From contig JACESW010000080.1 in NCBI GenBank assembly GCA_013911625.1, positions 1-6,260 of the forward strand: a stretch of 6,260 bases of DNA, read 5' to 3'. Below are positions 1 through 6,009 of the stretch, one piece after another. Position numbers and translations under genes: made by a program. Positions within the stretch are counted from its first letter, which is position 1. Each line of letters starts with the position of its first letter. A model generated the notes under the pieces. The model saw only the letters and a list, made by a program, of their open reading frames with translations, ran no database searches and was not told where the DNA came from. The stretch comes from Cryomorphaceae bacterium. Its GTDB lineage: Bacteria > Bacteroidota > Bacteroidia > Flavobacteriales > Schleiferiaceae.

Positions 1-511
1 ATACACATACGCACTGGCTGTCGTTGATGCGATCGGCAAGGGCATTTGACGAGAACCCAGCAAATACTACAGAGTGTACGGCACCGATTCTAGCACACGC
101 CAAGACTCCAATAGTCAGCTCAGGTACCATAGGCATGTATACCGCAACGCGGTCACCCTTTTTTACACCTTTTGCTTTCAATACATTGGCAAAGCGACAC
201 ACCTCAGCATGCAGTTCTTTGAAGGTCATTCGGACCTCTTGTTCTTTCGGGTCATTGGGCTCCCAAATGAGTGCAATATCACCTCCTCTTTCTTCGAGAT
301 GACGGTCCAAACAGTTTTCGGTAATGTTTAAAACACCGCCCAGGAACCACTTCACGTTTGGAGTATTGAACTCCCATTCTAGTGTTTTATCCCACGGCTT
401 TTGCCAAGTGAACTCACCTGCGATTTCCGCCCAGAATTCAGAAGGGTTATCTATTGAGGCTTGGTAAACTTCTTCGTATTTGTCGAAGCTATTTATGAAG
501 TAGTGGCTCAT
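1..511 (-). CDS. acs: Acetyl-CoA synthetase (AMP-forming), N-terminal part, cut by window edge
   Basis: The enzyme activates acetate to acetyl-CoA through acetyl-AMP in the cytoplasm. I translated 170 codons plus one base from the reverse strand; the gene continues past position 1, so about a quarter of the usual ~640-residue enzyme is present. Residues 1-60 look like the ACAS_N segment (YEEVYQASIDNPSEFW, then KWFLGG). Residues 62-71 read NITENCLDRH, followed by ALIWE, CRFANVL at 105-111, KKGDRVAVYMPMVPE at 117-131 and ACARIGAVHSVVFAGFS at 138-154. All are close to E. coli Acs. The P-loop and catalytic lysine lie outside the window. The ATG at 509-511 is the only reasonable start because an in-frame TGA lies two codons upstream (515-517). 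No Shine-Dalgarno sequence is visible. The gene lies 45 bases downstream of the InsA-like gene in the same direction, which suggests cotranscription. The identification is firm; only the C-terminus is unseen. Confidence 0.95.
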   Translation of the reverse strand, partial: MSHYFINSFDKYEEVYQASIDNPSEFWAEIAGEFTWQKPWDKTLEWEFNTPNVKWFLGGVLNITENCLDRHLEERGGDIALIWEPNDPKEQEVRMTFKELHAEVCRFANVLKAKGVKKGDRVAVYMPMVPELTIGVLACARIGAVHSVVFAGFSSNALADRINDSQCVCV

Positions 512-556
512 AACTCATTGATCTGTATGGCCAAGAAGATACGATATGGAAGAAAT

Positions 557-1000
557 TTAAAACTGCTCGAGTTGCGGTTTTTTCTGGTTTTTCCATTTAA
601 TCACCATGAACTTATCACCTACTTCGGTGATAATCATACCGTGCCCGTTTAAATTGTCTGGGTGTGAAGTGAATTCTGATAATTCATCATGGTTGAGAAG
701 TTGATAACTCGGTCTTAAATTTTCTCTAGTAAGAGGACGCTTTATCCCATGAGATTTCACCCAATTCATGACACTAACGTGGGATACCCCAAGAATTCTT
801 TCGATTTCACGAAAACTTACTCCTTCTACGTAAAGTTGAAGTGCTTTGATGACATAATAATTATCAATGCGTTTACCGAGCTTCTGTACGGTAAAGTAAT
901 AATTACAGTCCTTGCACTTATAGCGTTGACGTCCTTTGATTATACCACTCTTCACATAACTGTTACTGTGGCATTTAGGACAATGTTTATTTTCTGACAT
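557..1000 (-). CDS. Zinc-ribbon/HTH DNA-binding protein related to IS1 InsA (probable regulator)
   Basis: A 147-residue protein. Residues 7-32 form a zinc ribbon, CPKC (7-10) paired with CKDC (29-32), of the type at the N-terminus of IS1 InsA, ending in the FT typical of that domain. Residues about 45-85 form a helix-turn-helix (FREIERILGVSHVSVMNWVK). The tail, 100-147, is not InsA-like and contains a probable two-strand segment (GMIITEVGDKFMVIKWK). There is no InsB DDE catalytic domain, no programmed frameshift and no terminal inverted repeat nearby, so this is not a working insertion sequence. I infer a domesticated transposase domain acting as a transcription factor. Start choice: the reading frame extends upstream to a TTG at 1048, but the ATG at 998-1000 begins exactly one short leader before the zinc ribbon and is preferred. 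It lies 45 bases upstream of acs in the same direction, so acs is a plausible target. The fold call is strong; the function is inferred. Confidence 0.8.
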   Translation of the reverse strand: MSENKHCPKCHSNSYVKSGIIKGRQRYKCKDCNYYFTVQKLGKRIDNYYVIKALQLYVEGVSFREIERILGVSHVSVMNWVKSHGIKRPLTRENLRPSYQLLNHDELSEFTSHPDNLNGHGMIITEVGDKFMVIKWKNQKKPQLEQF

Positions 1001-1292
1001 TGTTCGTTGGCGGTGTATAGGTATTTCACAAGGAACGCCTTTTGACAAGTTGTTTTAGGTTTCCCTTGTTCTTTAAAGTTAACTATTTCTAATTAACTGA
1101 TAATGAAGTAGTCAAAATAAATTTGAACACACATTTGTTGAAGCATTTAATACCTTGTATGTCGTCTAAACAAGCCCATCGAAGGATGTGGATTATCGAA
1201 TTCGTTCAGGCAAAATGGCAGTTTAAGAACCTCTATTCGCGGTAGTAAAGCCAACGCTACTGCACCGTAAAATGTATACCAAATCTCAGATG
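1001..1292. other. 292-base non-coding region between marR-type gene and InsA-like gene
   Basis: This should hold the end of the MarR transcript and the promoter and leader of the InsA-like gene/acs unit. I found no convincing intrinsic terminator and no good match to the Bacteroidota TTTG-N19-21-TAnnTTTG promoter; the nearest is TAACTTTA on the minus strand around 1073-1080, which lacks the final G and a -33 element. A weak hairpin (1239-1245 with 1257-1263) has no T-tract. The stretch is rich in ACAAG/CTTGT words (listed separately). A 28-codon plus-strand ORF (1159-1245) is present but has no supporting evidence. Confidence 0.6.
1028..1174. repeat. Cluster of ACAAG/CTTGT repeats upstream of the InsA-like gene
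   Basis: The word ACAAG or its complement CTTGT occurs at 1028-1032, 1045-1049, 1065-1069, 1154-1158 and 1170-1174. Two pairs are arranged as inverted repeats. ACAAGGAA (1028-1035) faces TTCCCTTGT (1061-1069) with a one-base bulge and could fold in the leader RNA. CTTGT (1154-1158) faces ACAAG (1170-1174) across 11 bases. Less than one copy is expected by chance in a stretch of this size. They could be binding sites for a regulator of the downstream InsA-like gene/acs pair, or a structured leader. The arrangement is seen directly; any function is inferred. Confidence 0.35.
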
Positions 1293-1721
1293 CTACTTCT
1301 GTTCACTAATGATATGACCAATCTCCGTCATGGTATTAATGAACTCCTGTGTACGCTTTTCGCCAATCCTATGCACTATGCTCTGGTTAAAATCTAGGAC
1401 CACCCGTCGTGCGATGTTTCGTTTCGATATGCCCGCGTCAGTTAGTCGAATAACTACAGATCTTTTATCGTTGGGATCAGAAACCTTGTGGATTAGGCCC
1501 TGAGCTTCCATAGACTTTAATACCCGGCTTAATGAGGTGCTCTCCATGCCCATTTTTGGTCCTAAAGCAGTGGAGCGAATACCGTCTTTAATATCGATGT
1601 TTAAAAGAGCCATGCCGACGGATGTCGTAAGTCCCTGTGCCGACACCAGTTCGTTGTACATCTTGGAAATCTGAATCCAAGTTTTGCGAATGTGGAAATC
1701 AAAGGTTTTTTCGGGCTTCAT
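1293..1721 (-). CDS. MarR-family transcriptional regulator
   Basis: A 142-residue winged-helix regulator, normal length for the family; it would act as a DNA-binding dimer in the cytoplasm. Residues 5-30 (KTFDFHIRKTWIQISKMYNE) form the N-terminal dimerisation helix. Residues 51-76 contain TALGPKMGMESTSLSRVLKS and MEAQGLI, which cover the HTH and recognition helix. The wing follows at 82-96 with the family DxxDKR pattern (DPNDKRSVVIRLTDAG). The C-terminal helices complete the dimer interface. From memory, the ALGPKMGME-TSLSR-LKSME core is typical of the Bacteroidota MarR protein often found ahead of fatty-acid beta-oxidation genes; here none are adjacent. Start choice: an in-frame GTG at 1751 would add 10 residues but lies inside a 16-base palindrome that looks like an operator, and homologues as I recall them begin near MK-KT-DF, so the ATG at 1719-1721 is preferred. 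It is codirectional with the lipoprotein gene 40 bases upstream. The ligand is unknown. Confidence 0.88.
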   Translation of the reverse strand: MKPEKTFDFHIRKTWIQISKMYNELVSAQGLTTSVGMALLNIDIKDGIRSTALGPKMGMESTSLSRVLKSMEAQGLIHKVSDPNDKRSVVIRLTDAGISKRNIARRVVLDFNQSIVHRIGEKRTQEFINTMTEIGHIISEQK

Positions 1722-1742
1722 ACCCCGAATATACACATTAAC

Positions 1743-1758
1743 CCTATGCACGCATAGG
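1743..1758. promoter_or_regulatory. Perfect inverted repeat, candidate MarR operator
   Basis: CCTATGC (1743-1749) and GCATAGG (1752-1758) are perfect 7-base arms separated by two bases, giving a 16-base dyad. It lies 21 bases upstream of the ATG of the MarR gene, in the 40-base gap after the LPP20 gene. Size and position fit the 16-20 base palindromes that MarR dimers bind when repressing their own genes. The arms could also pair in RNA (6 bp with a 4-base loop), but there is no T-tract, so a terminator is unlikely. I did not find a second full copy in the window. Confidence 0.55.
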
Positions 1759-1761
1759 AAA

Positions 1762-3015
1762 TTAGTAGCCTAGGTTGCGAACGATTTGTGGAACAATAAA
1801 GAATCGGATGTCTTTATCAAACTCTGCATACGCAGCTTGCTTCGCAGCTGCTGGATTGGCACTTATTCCGAATTTCATCAGTCGCTGACTAGACCATAGC
1901 ACTGTGTTACTCGCACTTTTAAGCACAAAGCTACCAGAGATGATGTACTTGGTTCGGTCACCTAGGTTTCGTTCAGTGGTTTCGTTTCCGTCAAATTCTA
2001 GAATCAAAGGCGCCTCATTACTCGTGTTAAAAGTGCTTGAAATAGATGCTGAAATAGCATTTTGTAGTCCGCGGGGAGCTGCTACCTGTAAAATCGTGTT
2101 CTGAAAGAATAAACTCTCACTAATTTTCCAGTTACTCGCTGCCTCCAACCAAAGGTGGACTAGTGGACTGCTTTGTGGAAGCAGGCGTTTAAAATCTATA
2201 GGACATTCAAGTATTATGGCATTTTCGCGTCCTGTGTGTTCACAAAGTATAGAGCCCATTGCGCTGTTAAAACTAAAATTTCCTGAGCTCGAGGTTAATT
2301 TAATTGCTGTATTCAATCCCTCCTCGCTGAGCCTAAGCACGGCTGAGAATTGATCCGGCAACCCGAGGTAATTTGTAGTTTCTGGCAGCAGAATATTCCC
2401 TGTGACATCGCTTTCAATGCTTCTCAAGCCGTTGATAAGCTTCGCATTTAGTTCAATCTTGTATTTCGGATCTTTAAGTAGTTGTCGGTCAAATGCTTTT
2501 TGAAGCGCATCTGCTAAGGCTTGAAAACGCGCACCGGCAGGTCTTTCGGAATCACCGGTAATCTCAAGTTTACCGTCAATATAAGCCATGGCGATAGCGT
2601 CATTCTTGGCTTTTACTTCTAGAAATTGAGGCAAGTCCAGCTTGTAGAGAACGTAGTATCGAAGTTCATCAGAGTAGGTATCAACGAGTTCATACCCTTC
2701 CAACTTAATATGACTGGTGGTCAAGGTTTGAGAACTGAACGACGACGAAAAGCCGCCGATATCTTCTTTTTGAAGTAAACGACTTTCATCAAACACCTGG
2801 CTCTCCACCTCACCGGCTAAATCTGCCAATGCATTAGAACGGGCGGCTTGCTGATAGGCAGTATTTGGGTTTATATATGACATACCTACTCCATAAACAT
2901 AGGTGCGGCGTGCATCGATAGGTTTAGCACTAATCCATCCAGGTACAGTCGATTTTTGCGTCCCACAACTCCATAATAATAGGCCGCTTAGTGCGAGTAG
3001 AAGCAGTTTTCTCAT
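1762..3015 (-). CDS. LPP20-family lipoprotein with long uncharacterised C-terminal half
   Basis: A 417-residue lipoprotein. The signal peptide is MRKLLLLALSGLLLWSC, with the lipobox cysteine at residue 17. No acidic cluster follows the cysteine (next residues GTQKST), so it lacks the Bacteroidota surface-export signal and probably faces the periplasm. Residues about 25-135 match the LPP20 domain (PF02169, from memory): PGW at 25-27, YVYGVGMS at 39-46, an Ala-rich helix with ARSNALADLAGEV, and a final strand pattern RYYVLYKLDL. The remaining ~270 residues contain an Ala-rich helix and several strand-rich stretches (for example TKYIISGSFVLKSASNTVLW near the end) and match nothing I can name. 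Its ATG overlaps the stop of the upstream CsgG-like gene by 4 bases (ATGA), so the two are translationally coupled and the products probably act together. LPP20 proteins such as FlgP occur in envelope or flagellar complexes, but no flagellar genes are here. The function is unknown. Confidence 0.82.
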   Translation of the reverse strand: MRKLLLLALSGLLLWSCGTQKSTVPGWISAKPIDARRTYVYGVGMSYINPNTAYQQAARSNALADLAGEVESQVFDESRLLQKEDIGGFSSSFSSQTLTTSHIKLEGYELVDTYSDELRYYVLYKLDLPQFLEVKAKNDAIAMAYIDGKLEITGDSERPAGARFQALADALQKAFDRQLLKDPKYKIELNAKLINGLRSIESDVTGNILLPETTNYLGLPDQFSAVLRLSEEGLNTAIKLTSSSGNFSFNSAMGSILCEHTGRENAIILECPIDFKRLLPQSSPLVHLWLEAASNWKISESLFFQNTILQVAAPRGLQNAISASISSTFNTSNEAPLILEFDGNETTERNLGDRTKYIISGSFVLKSASNTVLWSSQRLMKFGISANPAAAKQAAYAEFDKDIRFFIVPQIVRNLGY

Positions 3016-4391
3016 GGCCTCAAATCTAAGGTTTGTACATGCTTAGCACTGTTCTGTGCAAAGTAGTTAATGGCACCCTTACGCATAGTCGCAGGACTTT
3101 TTACACTTTTAGATGCTTTCCGGAGTCGAGCGAGTTCTTTGCGCTTGAATTCAGCGATTTCAGGGCGGTCTGAATAATGGTCACGGCCTTGGTATTTCCA
3201 GTAGCCTGGAAAGAGCTGGTCGTTGTTGTAGTTGATGTAATGTGCCTTGTCTTCGTCGTCAAATTCAAAACTATTGACACTCAAAATTTTAGAAGTGGCC
3301 CGATCTGTTAATACAAGTTCTGCAATGTAATGCACGCGATTTTCTTTCCAGTATTCGCGGTAAGTCACCTTTCTATACTTGGCTGTCATTACAGTTTCGC
3401 CCTCTTTATTTTTGGTCTTCACATAGAATCGTTCAAATCCTTTCTTAGTTTCCGATTCCAATTCACCTTCAATCTCATCAGCAACATTTACCACCACTTT
3501 CAAATAGGCATTTGCAGATAAAAGCTCTTGCGTCAAAGCTCCATCAGAAGTCGTTCCTTGAACAATGGCCTCTTGTTCCTCTTGGATGAGGTCGAAATTC
3601 GTACGGTCCACGAGCTCTAAAAATGGGTCGCCCAATCGGTACAACTCGCTAATTAATCTTGATTGTACTGCTGCACTTATGGTCGCTTCTTTACCTGTGA
3701 GGTTTGGATCACTCACAATACCTATTCGATACATGCCTCGATCTAGGGCTTCGTCCATCAAAAGCTTCAGCTCGTTTTGATCAGGATACTTTTTAAACAT
3801 CGGCTGAAGTCGGTAATAGGCTTCTTTGTATTTGCCCATTTCAAATTCTTGTAATGCTGCAGTGTACACGGGTTCTACCTCACTGAACCTTAAAAGGCTT
3901 TTAACGTCTTTATACTTTGGGTCCAATTCATTTAATTCTCGCAATCGCTTTTGTGCCTGCTCATAATCTTTCGCACGAATCAACCCATGCGAACGTTCAT
4001 ACACTCCCGCCATATAGCGACTTCGCTGCTCCAAATAATCGCGAGTATAAAACCCTTCGTAGCGACTTACGCTGATATAGGGCTTTATGTAATTGGTCCA
4101 TTTCTCTGCCTCTAAAAATTTGTAGACTGAAAGAGAATCATTGCCGTCAGCAAATCTGTAATTTGTGTAGAGCTCTTCTAAAAGTGCCGTACCGTAGGTA
4201 TTCATTGCCGCTAAATACTTCGCTTTATTTGGCTTGCGGTCGAGTGCAAATTTATATTCAGTAACAGCGCGCTTGAGCGATCGGGCCTCTGCAAACCGGT
4301 TTCCCTGCTTGTAGTGATAGCGTGCTCCGTGGCAACTTGCCAACAACAATGCGGAAAACAGCAGAAGTATACTTTTTTTCATAGAGTCCAT
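3012..4391 (-). CDS. TPR lipoprotein with CsgG-like domain
   Basis: A 459-residue lipoprotein. The signal peptide ends in LLLASC, with the lipidated cysteine at residue 20 (17 if the ATG at 4380-4382, giving an MKKS start, is used; I cannot decide firmly). HGARYHYK follows without acidic residues, so a periplasm-facing position is likely. Residues about 24-60, 130-165 and 171-205 look like TPR-type helical hairpins (KQGNRFAEA...AVTEYKFAL; KDYEQAQKRLREL; EFEMGKYKEAYYRL). Residues about 220-305 resemble a CsgG/TolB-like alpha-beta domain: YRIGIV, an amphipathic helix AAVQSRLISEL, then LVDRTNFDLIQEEQEAIVQG, which parallels the 'vveR..l..il.E..' core of CsgG, then ANAYLKVVVNV. Residues 306-385 are strand-rich, and the end is basic (KRKELARLRKASKSVK). 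It is first in a unit with the LPP20 gene (4-base overlap) and divergent from yaaA. This suggests an envelope scaffold or export accessory. Lipoprotein and TPR calls are good; the CsgG relation is moderate. Confidence 0.78.
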   Translation of the reverse strand: MDSMKKSILLLFSALLLASCHGARYHYKQGNRFAEARSLKRAVTEYKFALDRKPNKAKYLAAMNTYGTALLEELYTNYRFADGNDSLSVYKFLEAEKWTNYIKPYISVSRYEGFYTRDYLEQRSRYMAGVYERSHGLIRAKDYEQAQKRLRELNELDPKYKDVKSLLRFSEVEPVYTAALQEFEMGKYKEAYYRLQPMFKKYPDQNELKLLMDEALDRGMYRIGIVSDPNLTGKEATISAAVQSRLISELYRLGDPFLELVDRTNFDLIQEEQEAIVQGTTSDGALTQELLSANAYLKVVVNVADEIEGELESETKKGFERFYVKTKNKEGETVMTAKYRKVTYREYWKENRVHYIAELVLTDRATSKILSVNSFEFDDEDKAHYINYNNDQLFPGYWKYQGRDHYSDRPEIAEFKRKELARLRKASKSVKSPATMRKGAINYFAQNSAKHVQTLDLRP

Positions 4392-4447
4392 CTTATATTG
4401 TGCAGAACAAAAGCCGTGCCCAAGGCCATAAAGTTAGGTCTTGCTAT

Positions 4448-4455
4448 TATTTTTG
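4448..4455 (+). promoter_or_regulatory. Candidate Bacteroidota -7 promoter element for yaaA
   Basis: TATTTTTG fits the TAnnTTTG consensus of the Bacteroidota primary sigma factor and ends 5 bases before the yaaA ATG. The transcription start would then fall at or within a base or two of the start codon, giving a leaderless or nearly leaderless mRNA. No TTTG -33 element is visible 19-21 bases upstream, so support is limited. The 69-base gap 4392-4460 must also carry or adjoin the divergent promoter for the lipoprotein genes, for which I see no match. Confidence 0.3.
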
Positions 4456-4460
4456 ACACC

Positions 4461-5228
4461 ATGAATAACCCGATTGTATTACTATCCCCTTCAAAAGGGA
4501 TGGGAACCTTTCCTTCAAACGCCCCCTATGTGGGCTCTGCACCCGTCCCTTTCAAGGCAGAGACAGCAGCCATCGTAGCGGCTGTTCAAGGGTTGAGTGA
4601 GGCGGAGCAGAAAACGCTGTTCAAGGTGAGCGATTCATTATTTACCGCGGTCCAGAGCATTTGGTCCTTGGATAAAAAGCAATACATCGACCCTTCGCAG
4701 GGTTTGCCGGGCTTATTTGCATATACCGGAGAAGCCTTTAAGAGCTTTGATGCATATTCACTGGGTCCAAACGCTTTGCAGCGTGCGAAGAATTCCTTGG
4801 CAATAATCAGTGGGTTATATGGTGTGGTCAATGGAGATATGAATATTGTACCCTACCGCCTTGAGATGCAAAGCAGATTGAGTGTGGGTGATTACAAGAA
4901 TTTATATGCGTTATGGAAACCGCTGCTCACTAAATGGCTCAACAAGCAAGAGGCGGGTTTTGCTGTAAATTTATGCAGTACGGAATATGCTAAGGCCTTC
5001 GATTGGAAATCGGTAACCGTGCCAACCATTCATGTCGATTTTAAGCAAATGAAAAACGGAGAGCAGAAGTCCATATCCGCTTTTTCGAAGCAAGCAAGAG
5101 GATTAATGGCCCGATGGATATTTAAAGAGAATATTCAAACTATTTTTGGGTTAGCGTCGTTTGATTTGGACGGCTACAGGCTATATAGTCACGAGGGTGA
5201 TCACATGGTCTTTTTAAGAGAAGGATAA
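4461..5228 (+). CDS. yaaA: YaaA/DUF328 peroxide-stress protein
   Basis: A 255-residue cytosolic protein (E. coli YaaA has about 258). In E. coli, YaaA is induced by OxyR and limits free intracellular iron during hydrogen-peroxide stress, reducing Fenton damage to DNA and proteins; its biochemical activity is still poorly defined. Family landmarks are in order: LLSPSKGM at 7-14 (family SPAKT), KVSDSL at 55-60, SGLYGVV at 117-123, PYRLEM at 131-136, LYALW at 148-152, NLCSTEY at 170-176, then ISAFSKQARGLMARWI at 205-220 and DLDGYRLY at 235-242. The residue after PYRLEM is Gln, where E. coli has Gly. The frame stays open upstream to 4314, but that extension is antisense to the lipoprotein signal peptide; the ATG at 4461 places the SPSK motif at the family position. 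The next gene starts 11 bases after the stop, so the two probably share a transcript. No OxyR site is recognisable. Confidence 0.93.
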   Translation: MNNPIVLLSPSKGMGTFPSNAPYVGSAPVPFKAETAAIVAAVQGLSEAEQKTLFKVSDSLFTAVQSIWSLDKKQYIDPSQGLPGLFAYTGEAFKSFDAYSLGPNALQRAKNSLAIISGLYGVVNGDMNIVPYRLEMQSRLSVGDYKNLYALWKPLLTKWLNKQEAGFAVNLCSTEYAKAFDWKSVTVPTIHVDFKQMKNGEQKSISAFSKQARGLMARWIFKENIQTIFGLASFDLDGYRLYSHEGDHMVFLREG

Positions 5229-5239
5229 AACAAGATTGA

Positions 5240-5932
5240 ATGAAAAATAAAGTACTCATTGCGGCGGTATTCGCACTATTCGCATTTTCCGCACAGGCTC
5301 AACGCCCAACATCTTTCCTAGAGCTAGGCGGTTACGGCATGTCTCAGAACTATTTGGGAGATGTAAATGGGAATTCTTTGAGCGCCTTTACGCAAGAGGC
5401 AAAATTTGGTGCCGGTGCCCAACTGAAATACAACTTTAGCAGTTTGCTGAGTGTAGGCGCAGATGTGAATTTTGGTAGCGTGTACAGTCACGATAATCTT
5501 CACGGCAATGAAACAAGAGATTACGTTGTAGATACCGAGCTGCTTCAAATGGGTGTATTCACAAACATCCATTTCATTCCATTTGGTAAGTATAATCTTC
5601 GCCATTCACACACGCCTTTCCTGCACGCAGGTGTTAATGCGGTAACCTACCAGCCTAACTTAAATACCAACGCTCAATATCCAGAGGAGATTGAATTGTA
5701 TCCCGGTACGGGTCATACTGTTGGTTATACCTTGGGCTTTGGATGGAGAATTCGCCGATCATTAAAGTCGTTTTACAACTTTGGTATTTACTACAACGGA
5801 TTTGCGGCATCGAACATTGAAGGATTTAACTACACCGCAGAATACCTCGAGGCAAATACTGATGTGAGAAATACCATGGACGGGTGTTTGACGTTAAAGC
5901 TCGGTATGAGTCTTGGATTCTTCGAGCAGTAG
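5240..5932 (+). CDS. Outer-membrane beta-barrel protein, DUF6089-like
   Basis: A 230-residue protein with an Sec signal peptide (MKNKVLIAAVFALFAFSAQA, cleavage expected after AQA, residue 20). The mature part alternates aromatic and polar residues as in small outer-membrane barrels: FLELGGYGMSQNYLGDVN at 26-43, FGAGAQLKYNF at 56-66, LLSVGADVNFGSVY at 69-82, FLHAGVNAVTY at 127-137, HTVGYTLGFGWRI at 159-171, FYNFGIYYNGF at 178-188 and a last strand LTLKLGMSLGFFEQ. The opening 'ELG..G.s.YLGD.N' pattern is typical of the Bacteroidota DUF6089 family, whose members are about this size. It has one cysteine (216) and an extended loop around 138-158. Its role is unknown; such barrels can be structural or porin-like. 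The start is 11 bases after the yaaA stop, and an intrinsic terminator lies 27 bases after its stop, so yaaA and this gene form a closed two-gene unit. Confidence 0.85.
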   Translation: MKNKVLIAAVFALFAFSAQAQRPTSFLELGGYGMSQNYLGDVNGNSLSAFTQEAKFGAGAQLKYNFSSLLSVGADVNFGSVYSHDNLHGNETRDYVVDTELLQMGVFTNIHFIPFGKYNLRHSHTPFLHAGVNAVTYQPNLNTNAQYPEEIELYPGTGHTVGYTLGFGWRIRRSLKSFYNFGIYYNGFAASNIEGFNYTAEYLEANTDVRNTMDGCLTLKLGMSLGFFEQ

Positions 5933-5958
5933 ATTTCGGCACAGCCTTTGAACCATAT

Positions 5959-5988
5959 AAAGGGCCCTCGAGAGAGTGGCCTTTTTTT
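5959..5988 (+). terminator. Intrinsic terminator after the yaaA-barrel unit
   Basis: The stem pairs 5959-5969 with 5974-5985: GGCC (5963-5966) with GGCC (5978-5981), and CTC (5967-5969) with GAG (5974-5976), with T5977 bulged. The loop is GAGA (5970-5973), a GNRA tetraloop. The outer bases AAA pair with the beginning of the T-tract. Seven T residues (5982-5988) follow the GC stem. It lies between the barrel gene and lon, both on the plus strand, so it separates the two transcripts. Confidence 0.85.
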
Positions 5989-6009
5989 AACTTATAAATG
6001 ACACCTTGA

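Noticed and set aside
24..652. Plus-strand ORFs opposite acs and the InsA-like gene
   Set aside because: They are antisense shadows of clearly recognisable minus-strand genes and resemble no protein family.
557..1000. Complete IS1-type insertion sequence
   Set aside because: There is no InsB catalytic domain, no flanking inverted repeats and no target duplication visible.
1001..1048. TTG start adding 16 residues to the InsA-like protein
   Set aside because: The added residues are unlike the family, and the ATG at 1000 directly precedes the zinc ribbon.
1159..1245. 28-codon plus-strand ORF with a basic, Trp-containing peptide in the intergenic region
   Set aside because: It has no ribosome site, promoter or recognisable homology, and an ORF this short is expected by chance.
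1239..1263. Possible terminator hairpin after the MarR gene
   Set aside because: On the minus strand the stem contains an A-C mismatch, has an 11-base loop and no following T-tract.
1722..1751. GTG start adding 10 residues to the MarR protein
   Set aside because: It lies within the candidate operator palindrome, and the ATG at 1721 matches the family N-terminus better.
4314..4460. Upstream extension of the yaaA reading frame
   Set aside because: It overlaps the signal-peptide region of the divergent lipoprotein gene on the other strand, and the YaaA family begins at the LLSPSK region, which the 4461 ATG gives.
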